64,000 nucleotides of DNA, from positions 121,610,771 through 121,674,770 of the forward strand of contig NW_026262581.1 in assembly GCF_021869535.1 (NCBI RefSeq), given 5' to 3'. Below, piece after piece: positions 1 to 43,604 of this stretch; the stretch's first letter is position 1; each line of letters opens with the position of its first letter. A program made the position numbers and the translations under genes. The stretch is from Mytilus californianus. Taxonomy: Eukaryota; Mollusca; Bivalvia; Mytilida; Mytilidae. The notes beneath the pieces were generated by a model. That model did no database searches. It was not told the origin of the DNA and worked only from the letters and a program-made list of their open reading frames with translations.

Positions 1-729
1 AGCAAGCTATAGCAAACTTTCCAAAAATGCATTTTAATTACTCTCATGTATCAATTGTACACATTGTAAAATACCAAGAGACAAAACAGCATCTCCCAAC
101 AACCCCAAATATAAGTTGACATTGAAAATTCTATATATAGCCTTATAATAAGCAGTGGTATCTTGTCAAAAACATTCAGTGAAGTAGTACACCAAATGTG
201 TTTTTGATAGGATATAACTGGTAGCCTCTACTGTGTCTACACGGTATTACAGATATCCCTACAAACAGATGGACAGATTAACCTTAAGTCTCTGTAAAAT
301 TTATGCAATTTTTTTTACCTGAGGCAAATAAAGCTTGCCATATTGAAAACACCTGTCTATTGTTAAAGACCATATGTTGAACTCAAGAGATGGTCTTCTT
401 GTTTTTTTTTGTTATTGGGTTGCTGTTTCATTGACAACTACCCCACAACTTATTTTATTCATAATGTTTTGCTATATTGTTTCTGCAACTGTATGAGATA
501 CTAATTTATCACCATGTTTGAATAAATCTGAAAAAAAAACATTTTAGATTTGTCATATGCATTCTCCTGGCTTTACACATGACAAGGTTTGACATGTATG
601 CTTCTACATGTATGATGTATCTATGAAGTCTAAACAATATCTGTAGAAAGATGTTCCATAAAAGAAAGTTAAATTTCAGAAATGAATTAATATCTGTTAA
701 ATGTGTTTTTAAAATTTAAACATACTTAC
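1..729. other. WASHC5 intron 22 (partial)
   Basis: AT-rich intronic sequence downstream (in gene direction) of exon 22. I see no exon, RNA gene or recognisable repeat in it. Confidence 0.6.
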
Positions 730-33004
<32,275 letters not shown>

Positions 33005-33310
33005 ATTTTGTTTCTGTAATGTAAGTTGTGTTAAAGAACACTGGAATTAAAGTTTAATCAGACAAAAACAGTAGAAGTTACGCCCACTCATGAACATGTG
33101 ACAACCCTCTACCGACAACATTTATCCTGAGGGGAAGTGCATTTGATTGCCACTATAAGTTATTTTTGTCAATAGAAAATATTTCTTCTCAAACAGAAAC
33201 TTGTGTTTGTACTCTTCACTACACAATTTCCTGATCCATTTTGGTGCAAAGAGCAGACAGATAGTCAACATCCGGAAACAAATACAGCGACACCTATCAA
33301 TAAATAATGT
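33005..33310 (-). promoter_or_regulatory. Putative WASHC5 5' UTR and promoter region
   Basis: Just upstream of the ATG the minus strand has a good acceptor (CATTACAG ending at 33014), so a 5' UTR intron is possible. An ETS-type CCGGAA core lies at 33272-33277 in a short less AT-rich patch, as is common in housekeeping promoters. No TATA box is evident. This is inference from position and motif only. Confidence 0.25.
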
Positions 33311-33479
33311 AAACCAATATTTAAATCATATAACAAAGCACAGCAAAGGACTCAAATAATCAATATCACAATATATATATTTGTACAGAAAAGAACTTAA
33401 TAAATGACAATGAATATAACAAGAATGAAGTAAGTTGTTTTGTTATAAATTATGCCTTTAGTTTTCTCAATTGATTTGT

Positions 33480-33643
33480 TTCATATTTTTCATGTCGGGG
33501 CCTTTTATAGCCGACCCATACGGTATGGGTTTTTCTCATTGTTGAAGGCCGTACGGTTGCCTATAATCGCTTACATCCACTTCATTTGAACTTTGGTGGA
33601 TATTTGTCTCATTGGCAATCATACCACATCTCTTTATTTTTAT
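33480..33643 (+). mobile_element. Retroelement-tail fragment, plus orientation
   Basis: GGGGCCTTTTATAGCCGACC, CATTGTTGAAGGCCGTACGG and TTGTCTCATTGGCAATCATA then CCACATCT are the reverse complement of the tail at 46566-47125. It ends at the palindrome. Confidence 0.75.
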
Positions 33644-33644
33644 T

Positions 33645-33726
33645 TAGAAAACATTAAATTAGAGAGATTAATTCTAAAAAAAAACGTTTTTTTTTAGAAT
33701 TAATCTCTCTAATTTAATGTTTTCTA
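33645..33726. repeat. Perfect 82-bp palindrome
   Basis: Two 41-bp arms with no spacer, centred on AAAAAAAAACGTTTTTTTTT (33676-33695). Each arm continues perfectly through ATTAATCTCTCTAATTTAAT and its complement to 33645/33726. It separates a retroelement tail from a LINE fragment. Confidence 0.95.
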
Positions 33727-33739
33727 TATACAAGTTGAG

Positions 33740-34330
33740 TTGCAAAAGGGCAACTTCAGCCCTGTGTTTTCTCAGAAGGAACATAAGGTACTGTCACGGC
33801 CACCGTGCGGAATCGGAAATAAAACTGCATACGTTTCACTAGTTCGATCAACGATGAAATATGCAGCAACAGTATGGGACATATACTGTGTAGCAGATAC
33901 CAACAAGCTAGAAAGAATACAACGACAAGCAGCAAGGTTTATAAAAAGCGATTACAAAACAAGAGAAGATGGATGCATAACAAACATGTTTGCCAAATTA
34001 GAACTACAAGAACTACAATATAGAAGTACAAGCAAAAGCTTATATTTTTGGACAAGGTGGTCGTGGGGCTGGTTCCTGCTATTGATTAAACGAGTACTAA
34101 AATCAGCAAGACCAAGAAGAACCATCACAGTCAAAAAGTTTGACAACTTTCAAACAACAAACATTGTCGAAAAATAAGTGAGAAAGACTAGGTGTTTTGA
34201 CATTCCCACCAGTAGAACACCACAACATACCAACTCATTCTTTGTTGTCCACGATACTTAACTGGAACCATCTAGAAGTCACAGTGGTGCGCGCAAAAAG
34301 CGTAGATGGCTTTAAATGTGCCCTCGTGAA
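33740..34330 (+). pseudogene. LINE reverse-transcriptase C-terminal relic
   Basis: One frame (33740-34177) contains AYVSLVRSTMKYAATVWD and LERIQRQAARFIKSDY, typical of the region C-terminal to the RT fingers/palm in non-LTR retrotransposons. Further homology (KKFDNFQTTNIVEK, then WNHLEVTVV and DGFKCAL in another frame) shows at least one frameshift. No upstream RT core is present, so it is a truncated copy. Confidence 0.75.
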
Positions 34331-34399
34331 CCGTCAACATATCGACGGCGCCTTCATCCCGTTGTATAAAAGCCAGTACTGGTTACAACGACGTATGAC

Positions 34400-34723
34400 A
34401 TGGAGTCTACCACTGCATCGAGTGTGATGCGATATTTATTTAAAACGGGATCCAACCAGGTGCTTCGGACGGCTAATATTTTAAGCGGTTCTTGCACTTA
34501 TAATATCACCTGTCCTGTAGTTCATGAAAAGTTAAAATCCTGTAATATTAATAATGAATATATAGACATCATGCACAAACACACAATTTTTAATCCCATT
34601 CAAAACTACATTCGAGTAATGTTTGAAGATGTTCAAGACGATGATAATTCAGTGGTTTTATTAGCTGGATACTCGATGGAGGGTACTCGTTTTGTGTTAA
34701 AAAAATTAATATCACAGTCTTAA
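34400..34723 (+). other. Unassigned open frame (107 codons)
   Basis: Opens with MESTTASS and ends KKLISQS. Composition is protein-like (IMHKHTIFNPIQ, YSMEGTRFVLKK), but I recognise no domain and see no flanking splice context. It follows the LINE relic directly, so it may be a piece of another element. Confidence 0.25.
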
Positions 34724-36740
34724 AACGTTTTTCAATTTTTGTATATATATGCCACAATACAATACGAATTCAGTAGGATCAAGAAACCTACTAGTAGAAA
34801 TTCGATTTCCATTTTCTACTAGTAGAAATTGGAAACCTGATATATACAAATCGAAATTTCAATGTCACCTTGTAAAGATAAGAATATCTAGTTTGACAAG
34901 GAGTATCCTGGCTTGCGCAAACAAGACTAACGAGTTTTTTTTTTTTTAATAACAACGGTGTTAATTGATTTGAAAATATGATCAACTCTACATGAGTATT
35001 ATATTGATGAAAGTCTTTAAAAAAAGTTACATAGGGGGTCTCAATTAAAAACGACATGATTTTTTTCATACTTTGACAAAATGTAGTTTATATAATACTG
35101 TTTAACAATATGATTAAAAGTATGGGTCACCTAGTTTTTTTTAAGCTACAGGTTATGTCAAATTTTGTACGGATTATAAGTGTGAAAAAAGAAGACTTTT
35201 GAGTGAATAGAAAGAAAACCTGATTATAGAATTTTGAAATTATAAGAAAGCTCTTATAATGTACTTTTGGAAAAATAAATAGTATGGGGTCACTGTACTC
35301 GCTTTCTTGCTAGAAAATAAATTAAAATTTGCTACAGTCCAAAATGTTTGAATTATTGAAATTATTAACGATTCAGAGTGCATTTATAAGATTTCCTTTA
35401 AGGATGATATTTTACAAAGTATTATTCATTAGATGACGTTGTCGACATTCGTACAAAATGTTTTCCTAGAATCAATTCCACTGACTCCTCATCACTCTCA
35501 GAAACTTCACAAAGTCAGGCATGTAAAAAAATAAACTTGGATGATGATTGTCATTTGGTTTCCGTCTATAATTGTGCAGGAAAATGTAATATTCTTACAT
35601 GTTAATATCGCAAAGCCAACATTTGTTTGTTCATCAAGATGTCATAAACAAATTATCAGCAGATTTTGCTATAAATAAATTGTTTTTATATAACTCAAAG
35701 AAAGTATGTATCAGATGCAAATCTATTTTGCCAGATTTTGCTTGTAATTGTATTTTTGCAGATTTTGTTTGCAATTCAGTATTGACAATACTTCTTTTTT
35801 GACATGACAAAATGTGAAACAATCAACTCTTTGGATGTGTATATGATGAATACAAAAAGTAAATAAATCATTACAATCTGGAATCATACTTTTTTTACTA
35901 TATGTTTGATAATATCCAGGATCCTACTAGATATTTAGTTAAATTTAAATATAACCAATCAGACAAATTTTGAGGTTAAAGAAGCAAAAGAACGAGAAGA
36001 ACTGACAAATGGACAGCCAGATGGTTTGATTTTAAGTCAACATTGGACGACTTTACAAAGTGAAGGAATGTCAGCGAATAGAAGAGAATGTACCATGTCA
36101 TGTGTCATTAAAGTGCAACATACTAGTAGCATTATATACATTCTTACTAGGTGTTCTACTGCTACCTTTATTTCTAATTATGAATCTGATTTTTTAATTA
36201 TTATTGTAAATTTTCTAATTATCTTGGCTGAAGCTACTTAAAAAGCTAAGTGAAATTGAAAAGTCAACATCGAAATATAGAGGACAATGTACAGGAACAA
36301 GACAAATTTCAATGTAAAGAACTTCCCTCTGGTTTTTGATTGGTTGTTTCTTGGTATAGTCTCTCCTGTTTTAACCATGGAGTCATTGACTGTGATCTGT
36401 AAGGGTGAACCCATCCCAGTGAATTCAGTAAGAGAATCAGAAGCACAAAAAAAAAAATCGACGCTTGTTGTGCCGGGTTATGAAAATATACGTTCTCATT
36501 TTCATCAATAGAGTATGCTAGGAAGAATAACAAGTTTACCAATTAACAAGTTATACGGTCGCCATAATGAATTGATCGACTTTTTAAAATAGTGTCTCGG
36601 TTTCCCAGCTCACTAGTGACATCTGTACAAGACCCCACATATCCACAAATACTTATCTAACATTACAACAGGTTTGGTTACTTAAAGTCCTGGCTTAGAG
36701 ACTTTTAGAGGTTTAACTAGCTATAAATCCAGGTTTAATC
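34724..36740. other. Intergenic stretch
   Basis: AT-rich. A small inverted pair built on TTTCTACTAGTAGAAA lies at about 34794-34830. Short open frames here are not convincing as genes. Confidence 0.4.
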
Positions 36741-36905
36741 CAGCATTTTCTGCATAAGGAAATGCCTGTACCAAGTCAGGAATATGGCAGTTGTTTTCCA
36801 TTCGTTTGATGTGTTTGAGCTTTTGATTTTGCCATTAGATAAAGGACTTTCCGTTCTGAATTTTCCTTGGAGTTCGGTATTTTTTTTGTTTTACTTTTTA
36901 CTATT
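36741..36905 (+). mobile_element. Retroelement-tail fragment (GCCTGTACCAAGTCAGGAAT type)
   Basis: GCCTGTACCAAGTCAGGAAT followed by GGCAGTTGTTTTCCATTCG, TTTTGATTTTGCCATTAGAT and GGACTTTCCGTTCTGAATTT. I recall this as a common bivalve repeat block downstream of RT ORFs; it shares the CAAGTCAGG core with the other tails. Confidence 0.55.
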
Positions 36906-38300
36906 TGAAATGACTTTGGATACGTATGATGGCCTGATCTCCTTCCGTTAATGAGATTCGTTTATTTTTCACTAACATTTTTGCCAGTGTTATAGCTTGA
37001 CATGATATTAAACTGGACATCGGTACATTGCTTTTATATTGATTATTATCCCTTAGGTATTATTCGTCTTTTATCCGACTGAAAATTATAAATGACAGTC
37101 TCCTCTTTGTTTGTCTAATTTGTGTACAATAATATGTTATAATGTACTAGGATCAATTTTAGAAAAATAAATGGATTTTTATAGCATTTCACAGCATAAA
37201 TTGTCGCAAAAATGCAATTTCTAATGGAAATATGTCTACAACCAGGATATCCTGAGGGACTCAAGCTATGAAAATAAACCACTAAAACGTCATTTAATGA
37301 TGATGCGACAAAGTTAGGCCACATAGCGAAGCATAAATACTGTTTTCATTCTTTCTCACGTCAACAGTATTAATATATCATAAAACCGATGAAAAATTAT
37401 ATTTTGACAATGACACCTAATTTAATTATTGCCAAAAAGAAGATTACTTAAAATTAATGATACTAGCCACCAGAATATACTAAACAAATGTAGACTATGT
37501 GCATTTAAAATAAGCATAACGACAAGCTACTCAGTCTACATATTGTAATTCATTTGTTCCATGTTTTACTTTAAAATTGTCTTCAGTTTTTTTTCCTAAT
37601 CTTGGTCTCTGAACGTCAACGAAGAAGGTCACAACGAAATCCACAATTAGCACAGGAGAGTCAATATGTTACACTTTGATTTACAAACAAGAGTGTCCCG
37701 TGAACATTAGTACCGCAGAGTACATGTAATCAATGTTTCATCATTGGTCATGATCTGACGTATTAAAAGAAGTTAAAAAAAAGTTAGAGCAGCACGAGCT
37801 GTACTTAAAACCGATGTTAACTCAGGTATCATGGAAGAGTAGGTAGTATGTGTTGTACATAACTTGTCAACTTTCTCATGGTTAGCCTGAAAATTAAGTC
37901 TTAAAGAAAGAGGATAGATTGAGACCATAAGTGGTACTTATCCGGTGAAGTCTGCGCTGATACTGCAATACTGAAACTTAAGGCTTACACACACCTTTTT
38001 AACTTTTCTTTAAACCATTGAAACGGACCTTATTCTGTGACATTGCAACACATGTCCTCTTGACAATCAGTGTTGCTTTGTGGCGTCAGACAATTTCTTT
38101 TGAGTCGTCAAAATCTTACGGGAACGTCCTTTTACGTATAGATTATCGGGTTTTCTACACATTGATATCGTAAATTATTACCCGCGAGCCACAATGTGAA
38201 CCTTTTCGGTGAGTAATAGAAATGATCAAATCAAAAGTCTTCAAGGATCCATCTCTGATAACAATGCTCATTAAACGGACTCAAAATTATCCTGAATTCG
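36906..38300. other. Intergenic stretch
   Basis: No gene or clear repeat seen. Confidence 0.4.
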
Positions 38301-38304
38301 CCAT

Positions 38305-40140
38305 TCCATAAAATTGAGAATGGAAATGGGGAATGTGTCAAAGAGACAACAACCCGACCATAGAACAGACAACAGCAGAAGGTCACCAACAGGTCTTCAA
38401 TGCAGCGAGAAATTCCCGCACCCGGAGGCGTCCTTCAGCTGGCCCCTAAACAAATATATATACTAGTTCAGTGATAATGAACGCCATACTAAACTCCAAA
38501 TTGTACACAAGAAACTAAAATTAAAAATAATACAAGACTAACAAAGGCTAGAGGCTCCTGACTTGGGACAGGCGCAAAAATGCGGCGGGGTTAAACATGT
38601 TTATGAGATCTCAACCCTCCCCCTATACCTCTAGCCAATGTAGAAAAGTAAACGCATAACAATACGCACATTAAAATTCAGTTCAAGAGAAGTCCGAGTC
38701 TGATGTCAGAAGATGTAAACAAAGAAAATAAACAAAATGACAATAATACATAAATAACAACAGACTACTAGCAGTTAACTGACATGCCAGCTCCAGACTT
38801 CAATTAAACTGATTGAAAGATTATGTCTTCATCATATGAATATCAGGCACAATCCTTCCCGTTAGGGGTTTAGTATCATACCATCATAACATATATGAGA
38901 AGAACATAACCTGTGTCATGCCAACAACTGGTTTTTAAATAAATGTGTTTAGTGCCGATGCAAAGACCCTATAAGTGAATCAATATTAACGCCAAAATAT
39001 GCAATCTTTAATGACCTGACAACAGTATCGTAACTATATCCCTTCTTGATAAGTCTATTTAAAGGTTTTGTTAGTTTCAGAGGTGAATACTGACATTTTT
39101 GTGCTTTATAAAGAATATTTCCATAAAAAATTGGATGTGAAATACCTGAACGTATAAGAAGTCTGCATGTTGAGCTATATTTACGAATGATGTCCTTATA
39201 CCGATGATAAAATTTAGTAAATGTTTTGACTAGTTTGTGATATCGAAAACCCTGGTGTAATAATTTTTCAGTAATACATAAATTTCTCTCGTTAAAATCT
39301 AAAACATTGTTACATACACGAGCGAATCGTACAAGTTGAGATATATAAACACCGTAAGATGGTGACAAGGGAACGTCACCATCTAAAAATGGATAATTAA
39401 CGATAGGAAATGAAAAATCATCTCTTTTATCATATATTTTAGTATTAAGCTTTCCGTTAATGATATAGATATCAAGATCGAGGAAAGGGCAGTGGTCATT
39501 GTTAGTATTAGCTTTATTTAAAGTAAGTTCAACAGGATAAATTTCTTTAGTATACATACTGAAGTCGTCATTATTGAGAGCCAAAATATCATCCAAATAT
39601 CTAAAAGTATTATTAAATTTGTGTATCAGATGTTGTTTCGATGGGTCTTTACTGATTTTTGTCATAAATTGTAACTCATAGCAATACAAAAAAAGGTCCG
39701 CAATAAGTGGTGCACAGTTAGTCCCCATTGGAATTCCGATAACCTGACGATATACGGAATCTCCAAAGCGAACAAAAATGTTATCTAGTAAAAATTCAAG
39801 GGCATATATAGTATCAAAGCATGTCCAATTGACATAGTTTTTTTGTTTATTGCTACTAAAAAATGACCTAAAAGAGTTTGAACATATATATTCACATTCT
39901 GACTTTTTAAATGCCCATTTAATTAGGTGTGTGAATTTTTTCTTAATGAGAATGTGAGGCAATGTGGTATATAGGGTAGAAAAATCTAAACTTTGAACAG
40001 ATTCAAAATCACCAATATATGCATGCAATTTATCAAGTACTTCCAACATATATATTTTCCTTTTCATATGGTATGATACTGCCAGATGAATTTCTATTGT
40101 AACAATGTGGTCATAATTGTTGAGAAGCTAGGTATTTTGT
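38305..40140 (-). mobile_element. 5'-truncated retroelement, probably Penelope-like, with 3' tail
   Basis: Minus-strand RT ORF (38949-40067) plus a ~640-bp 3' tail. The tail contains GCCTGTCCCAAGTCAGGAGC, GCCAGCTGAAGGACGCCTCC, GACCTGTTGGTGACCTTCTG and GTTGTTGTCTCTTTGACACA, ending at TTCCATTCTCAATTTTAT. Upstream of the ORF an in-frame TAG lies about 18 codons before the Met. I see no N-terminal RT part beyond it, so the copy is 5' truncated or rearranged. Confidence 0.75.
38949..40067 (-). CDS. Reverse transcriptase (Penelope-like), 372 codons, N-terminally incomplete
   Basis: An uninterrupted ORF. RT palm motifs are clear: SLDFSTLYTTLPH (motif A, residues ~26-38), GIPMGTNCAPLIADLFLY (motif B region, ~110-127) and FRYLDDIL (catalytic YxDD, ~155-162). 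CPFLDLDI and TKIYDKRDDFSFPIVNYP then YGVYISQLVRFARVC follow, both typical of this family in molluscs and cnidarians. I see no GIY-YIG endonuclease motif at the C-terminus within the ORF. Absence of stops suggests a fairly young copy, but the N-terminal fingers are missing, so it is probably not autonomous. Assignment to Penelope-like rather than another RT clade is from motif memory. Confidence 0.75.
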   Translation of the reverse strand: MKRKIYMLEVLDKLHAYIGDFESVQSLDFSTLYTTLPHILIKKKFTHLIKWAFKKSECEYICSNSFRSFFSSNKQKNYVNWTCFDTIYALEFLLDNIFVRFGDSVYRQVIGIPMGTNCAPLIADLFLYCYELQFMTKISKDPSKQHLIHKFNNTFRYLDDILALNNDDFSMYTKEIYPVELTLNKANTNNDHCPFLDLDIYIINGKLNTKIYDKRDDFSFPIVNYPFLDGDVPLSPSYGVYISQLVRFARVCNNVLDFNERNLCITEKLLHQGFRYHKLVKTFTKFYHRYKDIIRKYSSTCRLLIRSGISHPIFYGNILYKAQKCQYSPLKLTKPLNRLIKKGYSYDTVVRSLKIAYFGVNIDSLIGSLHRH

Positions 40141-41160
40141 CGACTTAATTTTAGCAAGAACACAGTTATTGAATAGTTTGATATATAAAAAACCAATTCA
40201 GTGATCGATGACTATTTATACAAGAAAACCGACTTAGAGTGTTTATACCGTTTCACAGAGCTAATGACAGTTTGCTGTAATAAAAAGTAATCACTGTACT
40301 TAAAGGTTAACAAATTATGCACGAAGAAGTAATGTCTACAAAACCATAATACAAAGTTATTTGAATTGTTCTGTTTTTATTTGATTCCAAATGCAGCACT
40401 AATTGTAAAAACAACGTAACAGAATTTACAACCTGAACAGTCACTAATAAATATTGCTTCATCAGAGATCCGACTTTTCAGTTTTTAATTTAATCGTACA
40501 AATACCAATCTGAAAAAAATATACGACCGATTGAACATAGCCAAATTTGAAACTTAATTAAAATACCTCTAATACGGTATTAACGCCAGACTAGATGTGA
40601 AAATGTTGCATTAAAAATTACAAGGCTGGCTACTTCACATCAGATAAAAGTGTAAGACAATTTGATTTTATAGGAACAAAAGATAACAATAATGCCAGCA
40701 TCGGAGTTGTGTTATTATCTAATCACTCGTCATTCAATTTTAGTGGTTTATATTTTATTAACAGAAACATGGTATACAGATATTACAGAGAAAAAAAAAA
40801 CACAACGTAAAATGTAAAATTATTGAGAAATCAGAATTAGAAAACGATAATATGTCTAATTAGCATGGTATCTATAAAAGCGTAATGAATTCAGCAGATA
40901 AATAAGTTTAAAATATTGCCGTGACGTCTGCCTATTCATTTACCGTGGTTTCTTTTTCTATACATCCCAACTCCTTTGTTCTATCAGGGATGATCCGAGT
41001 CCTACCAGATCACCCTACCTTGAGTTTCTTTGTTCTGCATGCATGCTTTCTTTTGTTATGTAACATTTTGGCGGGAATGTCGAACACACAATAAAACTTA
41101 GAAATATTTAATCGGAATAAAGACAAACTTTCAAAATTATGTAGAAAAAATCTACTTATT
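40141..41160. other. Intergenic stretch
   Basis: AT-rich, no gene seen. Positions 40965-41035 (CAGGGATGATCCGAGTC and nearby) are related to 47410-47470 in inverse orientation. Confidence 0.4.
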
Positions 41161-41164
41161 TTCC

Positions 41165-41240
41165 AGTGTCTAAGCGGTGAATCGAACTCCAGACCTTTAG
41201 CATATGAAGCCACGATTCATACCCCTACACCAGGACGATT
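41165..41240 (-). repeat. tRNA-like (SINE-head-like) sequence, degenerate
   Basis: On the minus strand, TGGTGTAGGGG (41222-41232) resembles a Pol III A box and GTTCGATTC (41179-41187) a B box, about 40 bp apart. The acceptor and T stems do not pair properly, so this is not a functional tRNA. Confidence 0.35.
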
Positions 41241-41251
41241 GGGTACAAACT

Positions 41252-41370
41252 CAATGTTGATTTAGTAATAGTTATCCCATGAGGAGGCGGTGTGTCAGTG
41301 TAAGATCACCCCGATGGCCGGACACTGACACACCGCGTCCTCATGGAATAACTATTACAGAATCAACGCT
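41252..41370. repeat. Foldback (inverted-repeat) element, ~49-bp arms
   Basis: Left arm 41252-41301 (GTAATAGTTATCCCATGAGG then AGGCGGTGTGTCAGTGT) and right arm 41322-41370 are imperfect reverse complements across a 20-bp spacer. A third arm copy (CAGTAATAGTTATTCCATGA then GGACGCGGTGT) stands alone at 47391-47411, showing the unit is dispersed. Confidence 0.85.
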
Positions 41371-42170
41371 TAGAACATACTCACTCCGTCTCGTCCAATG
41401 AAAAGTCAGTTTTTTCCCTTCTAATTTTCATAGTACATGGCTTTCCATGCACTATAAAATGCTATATTTGAATGACTTTTCATTGTAGATTAATTATGAA
41501 AGTGTACTCTTAATAACTACACTAACGAAGTGTACAATCCCCTAAGGCATTTTCCTTGGGAAAATAGCCTACTGATTAAAGATGAAAGAGAAAAGAATTA
41601 TAAAAAAAAAACATTTTGAATTTTGCATTATAAAAACATTTTGAATTTTGCAAATGCTCATAATGGTACATATATATAACAAACAAAAAATGCAATGGGG
41701 GAAAAGATGTAGGTAAAATAATCTTTTATTCAATTTTTATACCAGATATTCGAGTCAATTATTATGTTTTTTTCTTTCAAGAAAACAATGCCAGAATGCT
41801 AAAATATATAGCAAAGGATTTTTTTCGAAAAAAAAAAAAACACAATACATGTACATTCATCAATAAGATGTTAAATGGTCGTAATTGAAATATTTATTGA
41901 GTGAGTTTTATAATTATAAAAAAATATACAAATTTCAAAAAGCGGATTTATGTAACATTGTGTGTTTTTTAAAATCAAGAAATTTAAGGTATATATTAAG
42001 TATTAAATTTTACCTGAAGCAGAAGAAAAACTCAAATGTTTGAACAATTTATCCTTTTTGCCATCACAAATCATGTCAGTGCTATTTCATTCCATCCATT
42101 GAAATGATCATTACCTATGTTACACATTCACTTCATTATAAAAAGTGAATACTTATTTAGGTTTGAATAT
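41371..42170. other. Intergenic stretch before LINE relic
   Basis: AT-rich; the phrase AACATTTTGAATTTTGCA occurs twice in tandem near 41611-41652. No gene. Confidence 0.4.
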
Positions 42171-42179
42171 TACAATGGG

Positions 42180-42467
42180 AAAGGATAATTTTGTAAGGTC
42201 ACTCGAAAGTGTGAATATGTTCTAAATTGGTCAGACAATACTTGGTCATGTTTTATGAAGATTTAAAAATCCTAGATATTCTGTCTATGAGCAATTTCCC
42301 TTCGAAGTAGCCGACAGACGAAGACAACTGATACCAATTCTGAAAGACGCAAGAAGTAAGAACCGAAATGCTGTCTTACGGGACGATAAACTTTACATCG
42401 ACCATAAGCAGTACTACCCCCATCCTCCTAGATCAGAAAACCGTGATGGGACAAGAAGTTAGGGGTA
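42180..42467 (+). pseudogene. LINE ORF1 C-terminal remnant
   Basis: Reads RRRQLIPILKDARSKNRNAV and LRDDKLYIDHKQYYP (about 42318-42420), with an upstream VRSLESVNMF-like piece. This resembles the C-terminal nucleic-acid-binding domain of bivalve/L1-like ORF1 proteins (ERRRxLIP..., DKLYVDG). Interrupted by at least one stop. Confidence 0.6.
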
Positions 42468-42492
42468 CAGTACAGGAGGACAACCATGCAAT

Positions 42493-43604
42493 TTGAATGA
42501 CTTGAAATGTTGCTTATTAAATATTTGTGGTATAAAATCTAAATTGTTATGTCCAGAGTTTGTTGATCTTATAAACAAAAATGATATTCTTTTATTTGTA
42601 GAAACTAAACTAACTGAATTTGATATTCTTGATCTGCCTTGTAATTATGTTTGTAAAACTAAAAACAGAAAAAAAATTCCAAAAAGCATCAGGTGGTATA
42701 GCAATTGTTTACAAAAAGATATTTGAAAAGTATATTACATTTCATGAAACTGACTGTCAATTTGTTTATTGGATGCAGATTTCAAAATTGCTTTTTAATC
42801 TAAAGACAGATATTTTATTGGGTTGCATATACATACCACCTGAACATACTAAGTACTCAAATGTTGAAGCGTTTGACGAAATTGAAAATGAACTGATGTT
42901 ATTTTTGAAAAAAGAAAAACTTGAATATGGTTTGATTGGTGATTTTAATTCCAAAACTAGTGTGTTACCTGATTATATTATTCCAGATGACAATATTATA
43001 GATATTTTGAATCTTGATGAAGATAATGAAATTTTGGAATATTTATTTGATTATCAAAATCTACTAAGAAATAATATTCCATTGCGTCGAGTGAGTGGAT
43101 GTTCTTGTAAACCAAACAATTATGGTCACAGACTCTTGAATCTATGCAAAAAATTAAATATCTATATTGTTAATTCGAGGGTCGGTGATGATAAAGGTGT
43201 AGGAGCAAGAACATGCAAAGATATCAGTGTTGTTGACTATTTAATTTTATCTTCTCAGTTATTTCCTTGTTGAAACAATTTGCTATAGCTGAATTTGAAC
43301 AGTTATTTTCTGATTGCCGCAGTGCGCTTTGTTTTGAACTTCAAGCTTCACTGCTCACACATACTCGAGGCAAATTGGACGATTTAAATGATACCAATCA
43401 CTTGTTAAATGGAATTCAACTCTTAGTTCAGAATTTGTAAATTGTATTAAAACAGATAGTGAGGCTATATTGGCTGATGTATTAATTAGTATAGAAAATC
43501 TCTCATCATGTGATGAAGTACAACAGAGTGATATTGATGTTATTGTTGATAAAATAGTCCAAAATGTTCATAATGCAGCTAAAGAAACTTTCAGCAAAGT
43601 TTAA
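42493..43604 (+). pseudogene. LINE apurinic-type endonuclease domain, frameshifted
   Basis: The first frame has LLNICGIKSKL and LFVETKLTE. After an indel in the A-run near 42666-42676 the second frame continues with GGIAIVYKK, GCIYIPPEH, the GDFN motif (GLIGDFNSKTS) and the C-terminal SVVDYLILS motif of EEP nucleases. These residues form the active site in the family. Open frames end at 42726 and 43273. The region from there to 43604 has decayed but still carries LINE linker sequence up to the nested element. Confidence 0.85.

Noticed and set aside
36026..36542. Short open frames on both strands
   Set aside because: Overlapping, low-complexity ends, no splice or homology support.
41165..41240. 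tRNA gene on the minus strand
   Set aside because: A and B boxes are recognisable but acceptor and T stems do not pair.
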